From positions 1-47,912 of the forward strand of contig DATFLL010000022.1 of assembly GCA_035267785.1 (NCBI GenBank): a stretch of 47,912 nt of DNA. The letters are read 5' to 3'. Below are positions 8,472 to 16,659 of the stretch, in pieces (the first letter of the stretch is position 1; the number at the start of each line of letters is the position of its first letter). The DNA comes from DATFLL01 sp035267785 (GTDB lineage Bacteria > Pseudomonadota > Gammaproteobacteria > DATFLL01). Position numbers and translations under genes: made by a program. The notes below the pieces were generated by a model. It made no database searches, was not told the origin of the DNA, and saw only the letters and a list, made by a program, of their open reading frames with translations.

Positions 8472-8783
8472 AGGCCGTCATCGGCTGCCACACACAAGGT
8501 CTTCGAGAGTGTCACAGAGGCCAGTCTTTCGATTGTCACACCAGGATCGGGCTTGCCGGCTTTCCATCCCGCCTGCAGCGATCGCCCTGTCCCGGAGTTG
8601 ACCGGGCGCAAATCCGCATTATATTTAGTTGAATATCGTGCTTCGCCTAGAAGCATGCATTGTATTTCGCGGAGCCTGTCGCAAGGGAGCATTGCACAGC
8701 GATCTGAATCGCAATTCCAGTGTCTCTATCTCTTGGTGCCGGCGCCAACGGACAGTCTCGATCTCGGTCGGAGGGAGGCGATT
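8472..8783. other. Intergenic region upstream of the SPOR-domain gene
   Basis: No coding signal was found here; an in-frame extension of the downstream ORF back to 8553 exists, but its translation looks random and lacks an RBS. The region contains a good sigma-70-like promoter at 8598-8625. Confidence 0.4.
8598..8625 (+). promoter_or_regulatory. Sigma-70-type promoter for the SPOR-domain gene
   Basis: TTGACC (8598-8603) and TATATT (8620-8625) are separated by 16 bases in a locally AT-rich patch, about 160 bases upstream of the ATG at 8784. Both hexamers are close to consensus. Confidence 0.45.
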
Positions 8784-9485
8784 ATGACGAATATGGAACG
8801 TATCGTGATTGGTGCCCTCGGGGGGCTGGCTGCCGTAATGGTGAAGTTCCTCGGCCAGGATTACGCCACGGTAGTCGCCCAGGCCGCCAATCTGACGGCC
8901 GAGCAAATCACCGCCTATAAGGTCGGCTACGGCCTGCTCACGCCTATTCTGATGTTTCTGGGCGGCTTTGTGGCGTGGACATCCGAGGAACGGAAGCGTC
9001 TCAAGCTGGTCGCCCTGGCGGTGGCGGCTCCGGCCTTGATCACGACCTGGTCCGGTGGCACCAAGCCTGACTATATGGCCTCGACGGACTTTCTGATCGC
9101 ACCCGCCTATGCGCAGCCGAGCGGCGGCCAGGCCCTGCCGGCCCCGACCACGACGCGACCGGCCGCGCCCGAAGACAAGAGTGTGCTGGACCAGATCAAG
9201 CAGGGCGTCGGGGTGTTCTTCGGATACGGTAAGGAGCCGAAGCGCTATTGGGTTATCGTCGGCTCCTTCAACAAGCGCCATGATGCCCAACGCTTTGCCG
9301 ACCGTATCAATGGTGAGGATCGAAGTCTGAACGCGTGGGTCGGCGTGCGGGTGCCGCCCAACGATTTCTATCCCGTCATTGTGGGCGGTTACAGCACACT
9401 CAGCCAAGCCAAGGCGCTGAAAGAAAGGGCGTTGGCCACGGATGCCGTGACCGAGGCCTACCTTTCGACCGGAGCCAAACGCTGA
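8784..9485 (+). CDS. Membrane protein with C-terminal SPOR domain
   Basis: The 233-residue protein has three hydrophobic stretches in its first ~100 residues (near 6-22, 48-66 and 74-90). A Pro/Ala-rich linker follows, then a SPOR fold at about 150-230 (RYWVIVGSFNKRHDAQRFA, later YPVIVGGYSTLSQAKAL). SPOR domains bind septal peptidoglycan stripped of stem peptides, so a cell-envelope role is likely. The multi-pass N-terminus is unlike FtsN or DamX, which are single-pass. The start is set at the ATG preceded by GGAGGGAGG; upstream in-frame codons look non-coding. The gene converges on the stress-protein gene with only 5 bases between stops. Confidence 0.85.
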   Translation: MTNMERIVIGALGGLAAVMVKFLGQDYATVVAQAANLTAEQITAYKVGYGLLTPILMFLGGFVAWTSEERKRLKLVALAVAAPALITTWSGGTKPDYMASTDFLIAPAYAQPSGGQALPAPTTTRPAAPEDKSVLDQIKQGVGVFFGYGKEPKRYWVIVGSFNKRHDAQRFADRINGEDRSLNAWVGVRVPPNDFYPVIVGGYSTLSQAKALKERALATDAVTEAYLSTGAKR

Positions 9486-9490
9486 CCGCG

Positions 9491-9976
9491 CTACACCGGT
9501 GCCTCGGGGCTGTCGTCACCCTCGTCGCCGGAGGCCGCTTCGTCTTCCGGCGCCATGGCTACCAGTACGCTGCACGGGGCATCGGCCAGGATGTCCGCGT
9601 CCACCGCCCCGCGCCACCAGCGGATAATCGGCCCCCGCCGGTGGTGGCCGAGGACAATCAAGTCCGCGCCGATGTCGTTGGCGACGGCGAGGATCTCCTC
9701 GGTGGGATTGCCGTCGCGCAGCGTGGCCTCGGCCTTGAGGCCGCGGGCGCGCAGCTTCTCCGCCCCTTCGGCCAGGACCTGCTCGAAGCGCTGGGTCTCG
9801 GAGTCGACCAGCCCGCTTTGTTCGACGGCATCGGCGAAGACGAAACCGCTCGGGGGGTTGACCACCGCCAACAGGTGGACCTCGGCGCCGCAGGACTGGG
9901 CCAGCTCGGCGCCCTCTTTCAGTACCGCGCGTCCCTCGCGAGTGCCGTCGTACGCCAGTAATATCTTTCTATACAT
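9491..9976 (-). CDS. Universal stress protein, UspA family
   Basis: The 161-residue protein has the UspA fold: an N-terminal strand and Asp (KILLAYDGT) and an alternating alpha/beta pattern. The C-terminal half holds a GADLIVLGHHRRGP nucleotide-loop region and CSVLVA as the last strand. The classic G-2x-G-9x-G-(S/T) ATP-binding pattern is only partly met (GHHRRG..WRGAVD lacks the Ser/Thr), so ATP binding is uncertain. An acidic tail (EDEAASGDEGDD) is added. It is the last gene of the marR-emrA-emrB-usp run, starting 12 bases after emrB, so it is probably co-regulated with the pump as a general stress protein. Confidence 0.9.
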   Translation of the reverse strand: MYRKILLAYDGTREGRAVLKEGAELAQSCGAEVHLLAVVNPPSGFVFADAVEQSGLVDSETQRFEQVLAEGAEKLRARGLKAEATLRDGNPTEEILAVANDIGADLIVLGHHRRGPIIRWWRGAVDADILADAPCSVLVAMAPEDEAASGDEGDDSPEAPV

Positions 9977-9988
9977 AGCGCCTCATCT

Positions 9989-11530
9989 CTATTCGCTCAC
10001 CGCCGCGGCCGGGGCCGCCGAGCGCGCGCCGCGTTTGGGACCGCGCAGAAGCAACAGCAGCGGCAGCGCGAGAATCGTCACCCACATCATGATACGAAAA
10101 TCCTGCAGATAGGCCAGGGTCAGTGCCTGGCGCGTCACCTCGCCGTTCAATGCGGCCGCGCCGTGGGCGGTGTTCGGGTCCCACGGTTTGACGGCCTCCA
10201 GGGCGTGATTGAAGGGCGTCAGGAAGGTGACGAAGGCCGCGTGGTTGGCCTGCATGTTTCGGCTCAGCATGGTCATCATCGCCGAGATTCCGATGCTGCT
10301 GCCGAGGTTTCGGATCAGGCTGTACATCGCTGTGCCTTCGGTGCGGAAATGAGGCGCCAGCGTGGCGAAGGTCATGGTACTCAGCGGCACGAAGATAAAG
10401 CCGAGTCCCAGGCCCTGAACGACGCCCGTGTAGATCAACCGGAACATACTTACGTCAGTCGTGAAGCCCGCCATATCCCACAGCGACAGGGCCGTCAGCA
10501 GCAAGCCGACGGTTATCATGATGCGCGCGTCCAGCTTGCCGCTGAGGCGTCCCACCGCCATCATCGCAAACATCGTCCCGACCCCGCGCGGTGCGAGCAC
10601 GTAGCCGGTGGTCAGCACCGGATAGCCCATGAGTCCCTGCAGGAACGGCGGCAGCAGGGCGAGCGTGGCGAGCAGAATCACGCCCACGACAAAGATGAAC
10701 AACAGGCCGATGCTGAAGTTGCGGTCGCGAAACAGGCCCGGTTCGATGAACGGCCTGTCCGCAGTGAACATGTGCACCAGGAACAGGTACAGGAACAGCC
10801 CGGCGGCAACGGCCTCGGCGACGATCTCCGGCGAGGAGAACCAGGCGTGCGACTGGCCCCGGTCGAGCATCATCTGAAAGGCGCCGATGGACAGGCTGAG
10901 CAAGGTAAAACCGAAGATGTCGAACGGCCGCTCTCGATCCTTTTCGGTCTCGGGGACGAAGGCCAGGATACCGGCCAGGGCCATCAGGCCGACCGGGAGG
11001 TTGATGTAGAACACCCAGCGCCAGTTATAGAATTCGGTGAGATAACCCCCGAGTGTCGGACCCAGAATGGGGCCCACCATGACGCCCATGCCCCACAGGG
11101 CCATGGCCTGGCCGTGCTTTTCCGTCGGGTAGGTATCGAGCAGCACGGCCTGCGACAGCGGTACCAGGCCGGCGCCGAACACGCCCTGCAGCAGGCGGAA
11201 CAACACCAGTTCGGTCAGTGAGGTCGCCGCGCCGCAGAGCATGGAGGCGACCGTGAACCCGGCCACCGACCACAGAAACAGGCGTTTGCGCCCGAAGCGC
11301 CCGGCGAGAAAGCCGGTCGGCGGCGTCATGATGGCCGCGGCGATGATGTAGGAGGTCAGGACCCAGGAGATCTGTTCCTGTGTCGCGGAGAGGCTGCCCT
11401 GCATGTGAGGCAGGGCCACGTTGGCGATGGTGGTATCCAGCGCCTGCATGATGGTGGCGAGCATGATCGAGACGGTGATCAGCCCGCGAGGCAGCTCGTC
11501 CGCCTGCGATGCGACTCCGCCCTGCGCCAT
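9989..11530 (-). CDS. emrB: DHA2-family MFS multidrug exporter, EmrB/QacA type
   Basis: The 513-residue, 14-helix inner-membrane drug:H+ antiporter carries the DHA2 marks. These include the helix 1 motif LDTTIANVALPHMQ, motif A GRFGRKRLFLWSV between helices 2 and 3, and the antiporter motif C region GPILGPTLGGYLTEFYNWRWVFYIN. It works with the adjacent membrane-fusion protein and probably the divergent TolC-like channel as a pump from cytoplasm to exterior. Its start directly abuts the emrA stop (no gap), which indicates translational coupling. Substrates cannot be told from sequence; EmrAB pumps usually handle hydrophobic weak acids and uncouplers. Confidence 0.93.
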   Translation of the reverse strand: MAQGGVASQADELPRGLITVSIMLATIMQALDTTIANVALPHMQGSLSATQEQISWVLTSYIIAAAIMTPPTGFLAGRFGRKRLFLWSVAGFTVASMLCGAATSLTELVLFRLLQGVFGAGLVPLSQAVLLDTYPTEKHGQAMALWGMGVMVGPILGPTLGGYLTEFYNWRWVFYINLPVGLMALAGILAFVPETEKDRERPFDIFGFTLLSLSIGAFQMMLDRGQSHAWFSSPEIVAEAVAAGLFLYLFLVHMFTADRPFIEPGLFRDRNFSIGLLFIFVVGVILLATLALLPPFLQGLMGYPVLTTGYVLAPRGVGTMFAMMAVGRLSGKLDARIMITVGLLLTALSLWDMAGFTTDVSMFRLIYTGVVQGLGLGFIFVPLSTMTFATLAPHFRTEGTAMYSLIRNLGSSIGISAMMTMLSRNMQANHAAFVTFLTPFNHALEAVKPWDPNTAHGAAALNGEVTRQALTLAYLQDFRIMMWVTILALPLLLLLRGPKRGARSAAPAAAVSE

Positions 11531-12667
11531 TTACTCTCGGTCCTTGGAAGACGAACCGAACCAGCCCTGAAGGAATCCGGGCAGTCGGTGATAGCCGGTA
11601 TCGATCTCCACCTCCGTGCTCATACCGGCGCGCAGCGGTGCGTCCTTCTGTGAGTCCTTTACGCTGATGCGCACCGGAATGCGCTGCACCACCTTCACCC
11701 AGTTGCCGGTGGTGTTCTGTGCGGGCAGTACCGAGAACTCCGCGCCGGTGGCCGGGCTGATGCTCGCGACCTTGCCGCGCCACGTGTGGCCGGGATAGGT
11801 GTCGACGTCGATCTCCACCGCCTGGCCGGGGCGGACGTAGGTCAGGTCGGTTTCCTTGTAGTTGGCCTCGATCCAGAAATGGTGATCGGCGACCACGCTC
11901 ATTACCGGCTGCGCGGCCTTGACGTACTGCCCCGGTTCGGGCGTATTGCTCGCCACCCCGGCGAACGGCGCGCGTACGGTGGCATGCTCCAGGTCCAGGG
12001 ACGCCTGATCGACGGCGGCCTGTGCCTGTTGAATGCGCGGCTGCTGCTCGGCCGGGAGCTGCGGATTGCCCCCGAGCTGCGCGCGGAGCTTCGCCAGCGC
12101 CTGCTGAACGGCCACGACGTGCTGCTTGGCCGCGACCAGCGCCCGCTGGGCCTGATCCAGGCGAGTCTGCGATGACACCTTGTGCCTGGCCAGGCCGAGC
12201 TGGCGCTTGTAGTCGTGGTCGGCCAGATCGATGTCCTGCCTGGCCAGGCTCAGCTCCTCCTGCTTTTGGGCGTAGTTGGCCTTCAGCCCGGTCACATCGG
12301 CGCGCGCATTGCGTAGCGCAGCCTGCGCGCGCGACAGGGCGATCTCGAAGGGGCGCTTGTCGAGCCGGAACAGGACCTGGCCCTTGTCGACGTGCTCGTT
12401 CTCGTTGACGTCCACCGAGGCGATCGGCCCCTCGACCTGGGCACTGATCGCCACCTTGTCGGCCTTGACGTAGGCATTCTCGGTGGAGATGTAACGCCCG
12501 CCGAACAGGTAGAAGTACCCCACCAACAGCAGGACCACCACCGGGCCTCCAACCAGCAGGATGCGCCGCACCTGCCGGCGCCGCTGCGCCCTGGAGCCGG
12601 GCCGGTGGGCCTCGTTGGGGCGGGACGGGTCGTTGGCCGGGGGCGTTTGTTGACTGTCTTCACTCAT
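11531..12667 (-). CDS. emrA: HlyD/EmrA-family membrane fusion protein
   Basis: The 378-residue periplasmic adaptor has one N-terminal membrane helix (about 34-52, ILLVGGPVVVLLLVGYFYLF). A barrel-sandwich half-motif follows (VAISAQVEGPIASVDVNENE), then a long coiled-coil hairpin (about 105-205). The second biotinyl-lipoyl half is RAPFAGVASNTPEPGQYV, followed by a beta-barrel. This order is that of EmrA. It connects EmrB to an outer-membrane channel. The gene overlaps marR by 8 bases upstream and abuts emrB downstream, so the three are one transcript. Confidence 0.93.
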   Translation of the reverse strand: MSEDSQQTPPANDPSRPNEAHRPGSRAQRRRQVRRILLVGGPVVVLLLVGYFYLFGGRYISTENAYVKADKVAISAQVEGPIASVDVNENEHVDKGQVLFRLDKRPFEIALSRAQAALRNARADVTGLKANYAQKQEELSLARQDIDLADHDYKRQLGLARHKVSSQTRLDQAQRALVAAKQHVVAVQQALAKLRAQLGGNPQLPAEQQPRIQQAQAAVDQASLDLEHATVRAPFAGVASNTPEPGQYVKAAQPVMSVVADHHFWIEANYKETDLTYVRPGQAVEIDVDTYPGHTWRGKVASISPATGAEFSVLPAQNTTGNWVKVVQRIPVRISVKDSQKDAPLRAGMSTEVEIDTGYHRLPGFLQGWFGSSSKDRE

Positions 12668-13145
12668 CGGGATCGGTATCTTTCTTCGTCGCCGCGGGCG
12701 GCAAGTGCGCTTCGGCGTCCATCAGATTCTTCTTGAGGGAGCTCAGCAGGTTCAGGACCTGGCGCTGTTCGTCACGGCCCAGGCCGGCCAGGGCATCTTG
12801 GCGCGTCTTCGCGGCGATCTGCTCCATTTCGACCAGCAGCGGTTGGGCGGCCTCGGTGAGATGGAGGCGGAACACCCGCCGGTCCGCCGGGTCGCCGCGC
12901 CGTTCCACCCAGCCCGCCTCTTCGAGCCGGTCGAGCAGCCGCGCGAGCGTGATGGGTTTGACCTCGAGCAGTTCCGCCAGGGAGGTCTGATTGATCCCTT
13001 CATGGCGGGCCAGATAGGCCAGCGTGCGCCATTGCGCCTGGGTGAGGCCGAGTCCGCTGACGCGTCGGTCGAAGTTGCGCCGCAGCAGGCGCGCCACCTC
13101 GTGCACCAGAAAGCCGAAATTGCGGGTCGTGTCCTTGGTATCCAT
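12660..13145 (-). CDS. MarR-family transcriptional regulator of the efflux operon
   Basis: The 161-residue winged-helix repressor is typical of EmrR/MarR proteins. The N-terminal dimerisation helix is followed by LTQAQWRTLAYLARH, helix-turn-helix QTSLAELLEVKPITLARLLDRLEEAGWVERR (split here by its recognition helix ITLARLLDRLE), and wing residues DPADRRVFRLHLTE. These proteins bind palindromes as dimers and release DNA on binding phenolic or hydrophobic ligands. It is first in the emrAB operon and diverges from a TolC-like gene. The 75-bp gap contains an inverted repeat over both predicted promoters, so autorepression and joint control of the channel gene are likely. Confidence 0.93.
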   Translation of the reverse strand: MDTKDTTRNFGFLVHEVARLLRRNFDRRVSGLGLTQAQWRTLAYLARHEGINQTSLAELLEVKPITLARLLDRLEEAGWVERRGDPADRRVFRLHLTEAAQPLLVEMEQIAAKTRQDALAGLGRDEQRQVLNLLSSLKKNLMDAEAHLPPAATKKDTDPDE

Positions 13146-13159
13146 GCGCAGCCGCCGGG

Positions 13160-13212
13160 CTTGCCAAATAATAAGCAGAGGGTATTATACGCATTGCTTA
13201 CGATAACACAAG
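13160..13212. promoter_or_regulatory. Overlapping divergent promoters with a MarR-type operator
   Basis: Plus strand: TTGCCA (13161-13166), 16 bases, TATTAT (13183-13188) for the TolC-like gene. Minus strand: TTGTGT (13206-13211), 16 bases, TATAAT (13184-13189) for marR-emrAB. The two -10 boxes coincide. An inverted repeat TAAGCA (13172-13177) / TGCTTA (13195-13200) is centred on them, with AATAATA/TATTATA as an inner echo. One repressor dimer here could shut both transcripts. The sites are read by eye; repressor binding is inference. Confidence 0.5.
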
Positions 13213-13220
13213 GTGCCCCG

Positions 13221-14570
13221 ATGCCCCACTCACGACACATGCCGCTGCGCAGAGCCGCTCCGCCCCGCGGTATGCTGGCAGCAGCCTTTGGTGCCGCGCT
13301 TCTGGCGGCCTCGGTTCTGCATGCCCAGACGCTGACCGGCGCCCTGGCGCAGGCCTACCGCGCCAACCCCGACCTGCGCGCCCAACGCGCCCGCCTGCGC
13401 GGCGCCCAGGCCCAACTGTCGGAGGCGCAGGCCGGATGGCGGCCCAGTGTCCGCCTCTCCGGCGGCGCCGGCAGCGAGCGCATCGACACTGCGCTCGCGC
13501 CGGAGATCGGTGGGACCGACCTCAAGCGCAACCTCGCCCCGCGCTCGGTGTCCCTGGCGGTGGAGCAGTCGCTCTATGACGGGGGCAAGACCTCGGCCTC
13601 CGTGAGCCGGGCCGACAATACCATCCGCGCCGAGCGGGCCCGCCTCGAGCAGACCGAACAGAACGTGTTCGTGTCCGTGGCCAAGGCTTATCTGGATGTG
13701 TTGTTGACTCAGCAGGTGTTCGAGCTCGAGCAGCACAATGTCGAAACGCTGCGCCAGCAGCTGCGCGCAACGCGCCTGCGCGAACAGGCCGGCGAGCTGA
13801 CGCCCACGGACGTCTACCAGGCGCAGGCCCGTCTGGCGCAGGCGCGCGCCCGTCAGCGCCGAGCGCAGGCCCGCCTCGCGGAGGCCCGAGCCTCCTACGT
13901 CCGCGCGGTGGGGACAGAGCCGCAGGACCTCAGCGCGCCCGGTCCGCTACCCGGTCTGCCCGCCACCCGCTCCCAGGCGCTGCAGCAGGCCCACGACGCC
14001 AACCCCCTGCTCTCGCAGGCCCGCTACGCGGTCGCCGCGGCGCACGACAATACCCGCAGCGTGCGGGCCGCGAGCCGGCCGTCGCTGAGCCTGACGGGCG
14101 AGATCCGCCACGACAACGATGACACCATATTTACCAAGCGCACCGATACGCAGCGCATCATGCTCAACGCCGAGATGCCGCTCTATTCGGGCGGCGCCGA
14201 CGACGCTCGCGAACGGCGCGCCGAAGATGCCGCGGCGCAGCGCACGGCCGAGCTCGACGCGCGGCGCAAGCAGGTGACCGAGTCGGTGACCTCCGCCTGG
14301 GAGGCATGGCAGGCCGCGACGGCCGAGCTCGACGCACTGCGCGAACAGCGCCGCGCCTCGCTGTCGGCGTTGAACGGCGTGCGCGCCGAACAGCGTGCCG
14401 GTTCACGCACGGTGCTGGACGTGCTGAACGCACAGCAGGAGTATCTGAACGCGCAGGTGAGCCTTGCCTCCGCCCAGCACGACCAGCGCCTCGCCGCCTA
14501 TCGTCTGTTGGCGGCGACGGGCCGGATGACCGCCGCTTCCCTGCGCTTGCCCCTGACCAGGACGCGGTAG
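13221..14570 (+). CDS. TolC-family outer-membrane efflux channel
   Basis: The 449-residue protein begins with a signal peptide (hydrophobic core AAAFGAALLAASVLHA, cleavage after HAQ-like). Two tandem OEP repeats of long alpha-helices with amphipathic beta strands follow. Diagnostic stretches are LTGALAQAYRANPDLRAQRARL near the mature N-terminus, SLYDGGKTSASV in repeat 1, PLYSGGADDARERRA in repeat 2, and GSRTVLDVLNAQQEYLNAQ near the end, as in TolC/TolC-like type I secretion channels. The start ATG at 13221 follows the divergent promoter; the longer in-frame ORF upstream is antisense to marR. It supplies the third part of the EmrAB pump. Very Arg/Ala/Gln-rich composition matches the genome GC bias. 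Confidence 0.92.
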   Translation: MPHSRHMPLRRAAPPRGMLAAAFGAALLAASVLHAQTLTGALAQAYRANPDLRAQRARLRGAQAQLSEAQAGWRPSVRLSGGAGSERIDTALAPEIGGTDLKRNLAPRSVSLAVEQSLYDGGKTSASVSRADNTIRAERARLEQTEQNVFVSVAKAYLDVLLTQQVFELEQHNVETLRQQLRATRLREQAGELTPTDVYQAQARLAQARARQRRAQARLAEARASYVRAVGTEPQDLSAPGPLPGLPATRSQALQQAHDANPLLSQARYAVAAAHDNTRSVRAASRPSLSLTGEIRHDNDDTIFTKRTDTQRIMLNAEMPLYSGGADDARERRAEDAAAQRTAELDARRKQVTESVTSAWEAWQAATAELDALREQRRASLSALNGVRAEQRAGSRTVLDVLNAQQEYLNAQVSLASAQHDQRLAAYRLLAATGRMTAASLRLPLTRTR

Positions 14571-14675
14571 TGTGTCTGCCCGTGACAGCGTGTTCGCCGG
14601 CGCCTGGCACGGGAGGGCGCTGCGCAGTGCAGCGGTCGCGGGTTGCCCGCCGCCCCTTTGGTCAGTCGCGCGCCG

Positions 14676-14700
14676 GTGCCGTCGGCTCGCCGACCGGCAC
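14676..14700. terminator. GC-rich hairpin between convergent genes
   Basis: GTGCCG-TCGGC, a 2-base loop, then GCCGA-C-CGGCAC forms a strong stem with one bulge, between the convergent TolC-like and histidine-kinase genes. It has no T-tract on either side, so it is a weak candidate for a bidirectional terminator. Confidence 0.25.
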
Positions 14701-14787
14701 CCGGGGCTGGCGCACCATTCGCGCCTACCCGGCTGGCTGACCGGCCGCGTTTTCGGCGCAGCGCCGTCGTCCATGCGCAGACGCCGG

Positions 14788-16329
14788 TTAATCCGGACGG
14801 TGCCAGATGCAGCGTACGAGCGTGCCACCCGATTCGCCCGGCGCTATGGTAAGGGAGGCCCCGATGAGCCGTGCCCGGTAACGCATGATTGCCATACCCA
14901 ACCCCGAGTCGCCGCTCTTTTCCGGCAGTTTCCCACTGCCGTCGTCGCGAATGGACAGGACGATCGTGTGATCAGTGCTGGTCAACGATACATCGATCCG
15001 GCTGGGCTTCGCGTGTCTCGTCGCATTGTGGACGGCCTCCTGCGCGATGCGGTACAGGTGCGCGGTCACCGCCCCATCGATTCGGCCGACTCGCCCGCCT
15101 CCGTCAAAACGACACCGGATCCCCGAGACGGTCTGTGTTTGTTCGACGAGCAGTCCCAGCGCGTCGCCGAGACCTTCTGGACCGAGCTCGATCGGCGACA
15201 GACCCTTGGCCAGAGCGCGTGTATCGCGCAAGGTCTGTTGAAGATGCTCGATCAGTGACCGGACCAGTTCGGCGGCCTGTCGGTTCTCGTCCTGCTTCAA
15301 TCGGTGCTCCAGGCTCTTGGCCAACATGGTGATCGCCGTCAGTTGCTGTCCTATACCGTCGTGAATCTCGTGGCCGATACGCTCCTGCTCGGCCGTGCTC
15401 GTCTCAATGATCTGTCGCTCCAGTGCGTTGCGCTCACTGATGTCGCGCACGAACGCAAAAAAACGGCCCCCGCCGGACGGCCAGTAGGCCGTGTTGATCT
15501 CGGCCGGCCAGATCTCGCCGCTGCGGGTCCGGTGCTGTGTCTCAAACAGGTCGTTGCCCTCCCGCCGGACTCGGGCGATGTGGCGGCGTACCATCTCTGG
15601 CGACTCGGACGCCTCAAGATCCCAGATGTGCATGTTCAACAGCTCCGATCGGCTGTACCCGGAGCGCCGTACGTAGGCCTCGTTGACGGCCAGGATCCGA
15701 CCTTGCTGGTCGACCACCCAGAAACCGTCCGACGTCGTTTCTATAACGGCTCGTTGCTCGGCTTCACGTTCGGCGAGCGCCCGCTCGGCCTGTTTGCGCT
15801 CCGTGTCGTCGACCAGCACGGTACGGCACACCAAGCCCTCATCGAGCGAGGTCACGACAATACTCTCCAGGCGCACGTCCAGCGGGCCATCGGTGCGAGG
15901 TCGCAGCTGTAACTCCGTGACGATTTTGCGGGACCGGGCGAAGACCTCTTTGAGGTGAGCGAACAACCCCGGCAAGGAGTCCGTTTCGAGCAGCGTCGAC
16001 AACGGCCTTCCAATGAGCTCCGCGCGTTCTACGCCCAACAGCCGGGCCCCGGTCAGGTTGATCTCGAGTATCCGTCCGCCCTGATCGAGGGTGAGGTAGC
16101 CGACCGGCGCGAAATCGTAGAGGTCGGCATACCGGTCGCGGGACTCCTCGAGCGCCACGTGTGCCTCGCGCAGCTCGCGGGCCTGGAGCTCCAGTTCGAT
16201 CTGGTGGACCTGCAGGTCTTCCAGCACCCGCTCGATCTCGGCCCTCTGCGGGTGATCGCGAAGATCCGCCTGCAGGGCGTCGAGTCGGCGGTAGAGATCG
16301 GCCTGGCTGGCCTTTTTGAGGTCTTGCAT
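14788..16329 (-). CDS. Soluble PAS-PAS histidine kinase, NarX/DegS class (HisKA_3)
   Basis: The 513-residue cytosolic sensor has no membrane segment. It has an N-terminal coiled coil (about 1-65), PAS 1 (about 66-180), PAS 2 (about 190-300), a HisKA_3 dimerisation domain, and a C-terminal GHKL ATPase. The phospho-acceptor is His323 in GHEIHDGIGQQL. N-box QEAVHNATRHA, G1 box RDDGSGKL and G2 box GLGMAIMRYRARLIGASL are intact. HisKA_3 kinases pair with NarL/FixJ-type regulators, and the only such regulator nearby is the minus-strand gene at 19652-20338, with the plus-strand CheB-CheR gene between. The two PAS domains imply cytosolic ligand or redox sensing, but the ligand is unknown. Confidence 0.92.
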   Translation of the reverse strand: MQDLKKASQADLYRRLDALQADLRDHPQRAEIERVLEDLQVHQIELELQARELREAHVALEESRDRYADLYDFAPVGYLTLDQGGRILEINLTGARLLGVERAELIGRPLSTLLETDSLPGLFAHLKEVFARSRKIVTELQLRPRTDGPLDVRLESIVVTSLDEGLVCRTVLVDDTERKQAERALAEREAEQRAVIETTSDGFWVVDQQGRILAVNEAYVRRSGYSRSELLNMHIWDLEASESPEMVRRHIARVRREGNDLFETQHRTRSGEIWPAEINTAYWPSGGGRFFAFVRDISERNALERQIIETSTAEQERIGHEIHDGIGQQLTAITMLAKSLEHRLKQDENRQAAELVRSLIEHLQQTLRDTRALAKGLSPIELGPEGLGDALGLLVEQTQTVSGIRCRFDGGGRVGRIDGAVTAHLYRIAQEAVHNATRHAKPSRIDVSLTSTDHTIVLSIRDDGSGKLPEKSGDSGLGMAIMRYRARLIGASLTIAPGESGGTLVRCIWHRPD

Positions 16330-16659
16330 ACGGATCCTTTCCCTCGACGGACCGCCAAAATCCGAGCGCCCGGCCTAATGCGCCGCGCGGCGCACGCGAC
16401 GACCCGTGCACCTCTACGGGCTATCCTGAGGGTACCGGAGGCGCCGCGGCCGATGCTCGTTGTCCTGGTCTGTCTGATAATATACTAACCTCGGGACTTA
16501 GGCGTCTGCCGCCGGCGTTGCGTGTCGCCGGCAGGGCACGCAGGACGCGACAATTGTTGTTTATAGAGCGACTTAGCGAACCGGATCGCCGGGACCGCGC
16601 ATCCCCGGCTGCCGTGCGCGGCGCCGCGTGCCCCGATTGAATTCATCCAAAGGGCGACC
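16330..16659. other. Divergent intergenic region between histidine kinase and cheB-cheR gene
   Basis: No gene was seen. There is an AT-rich patch around 16475-16490 (TGATAATATACTAA), with TTGTCC at 16460 about 15 bases before TATACT, and a second patch with ACAATTGT at 16550-16557. Either could carry the promoter of the plus-strand gene; spacing is imperfect, so no promoter is called. Confidence 0.4.
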
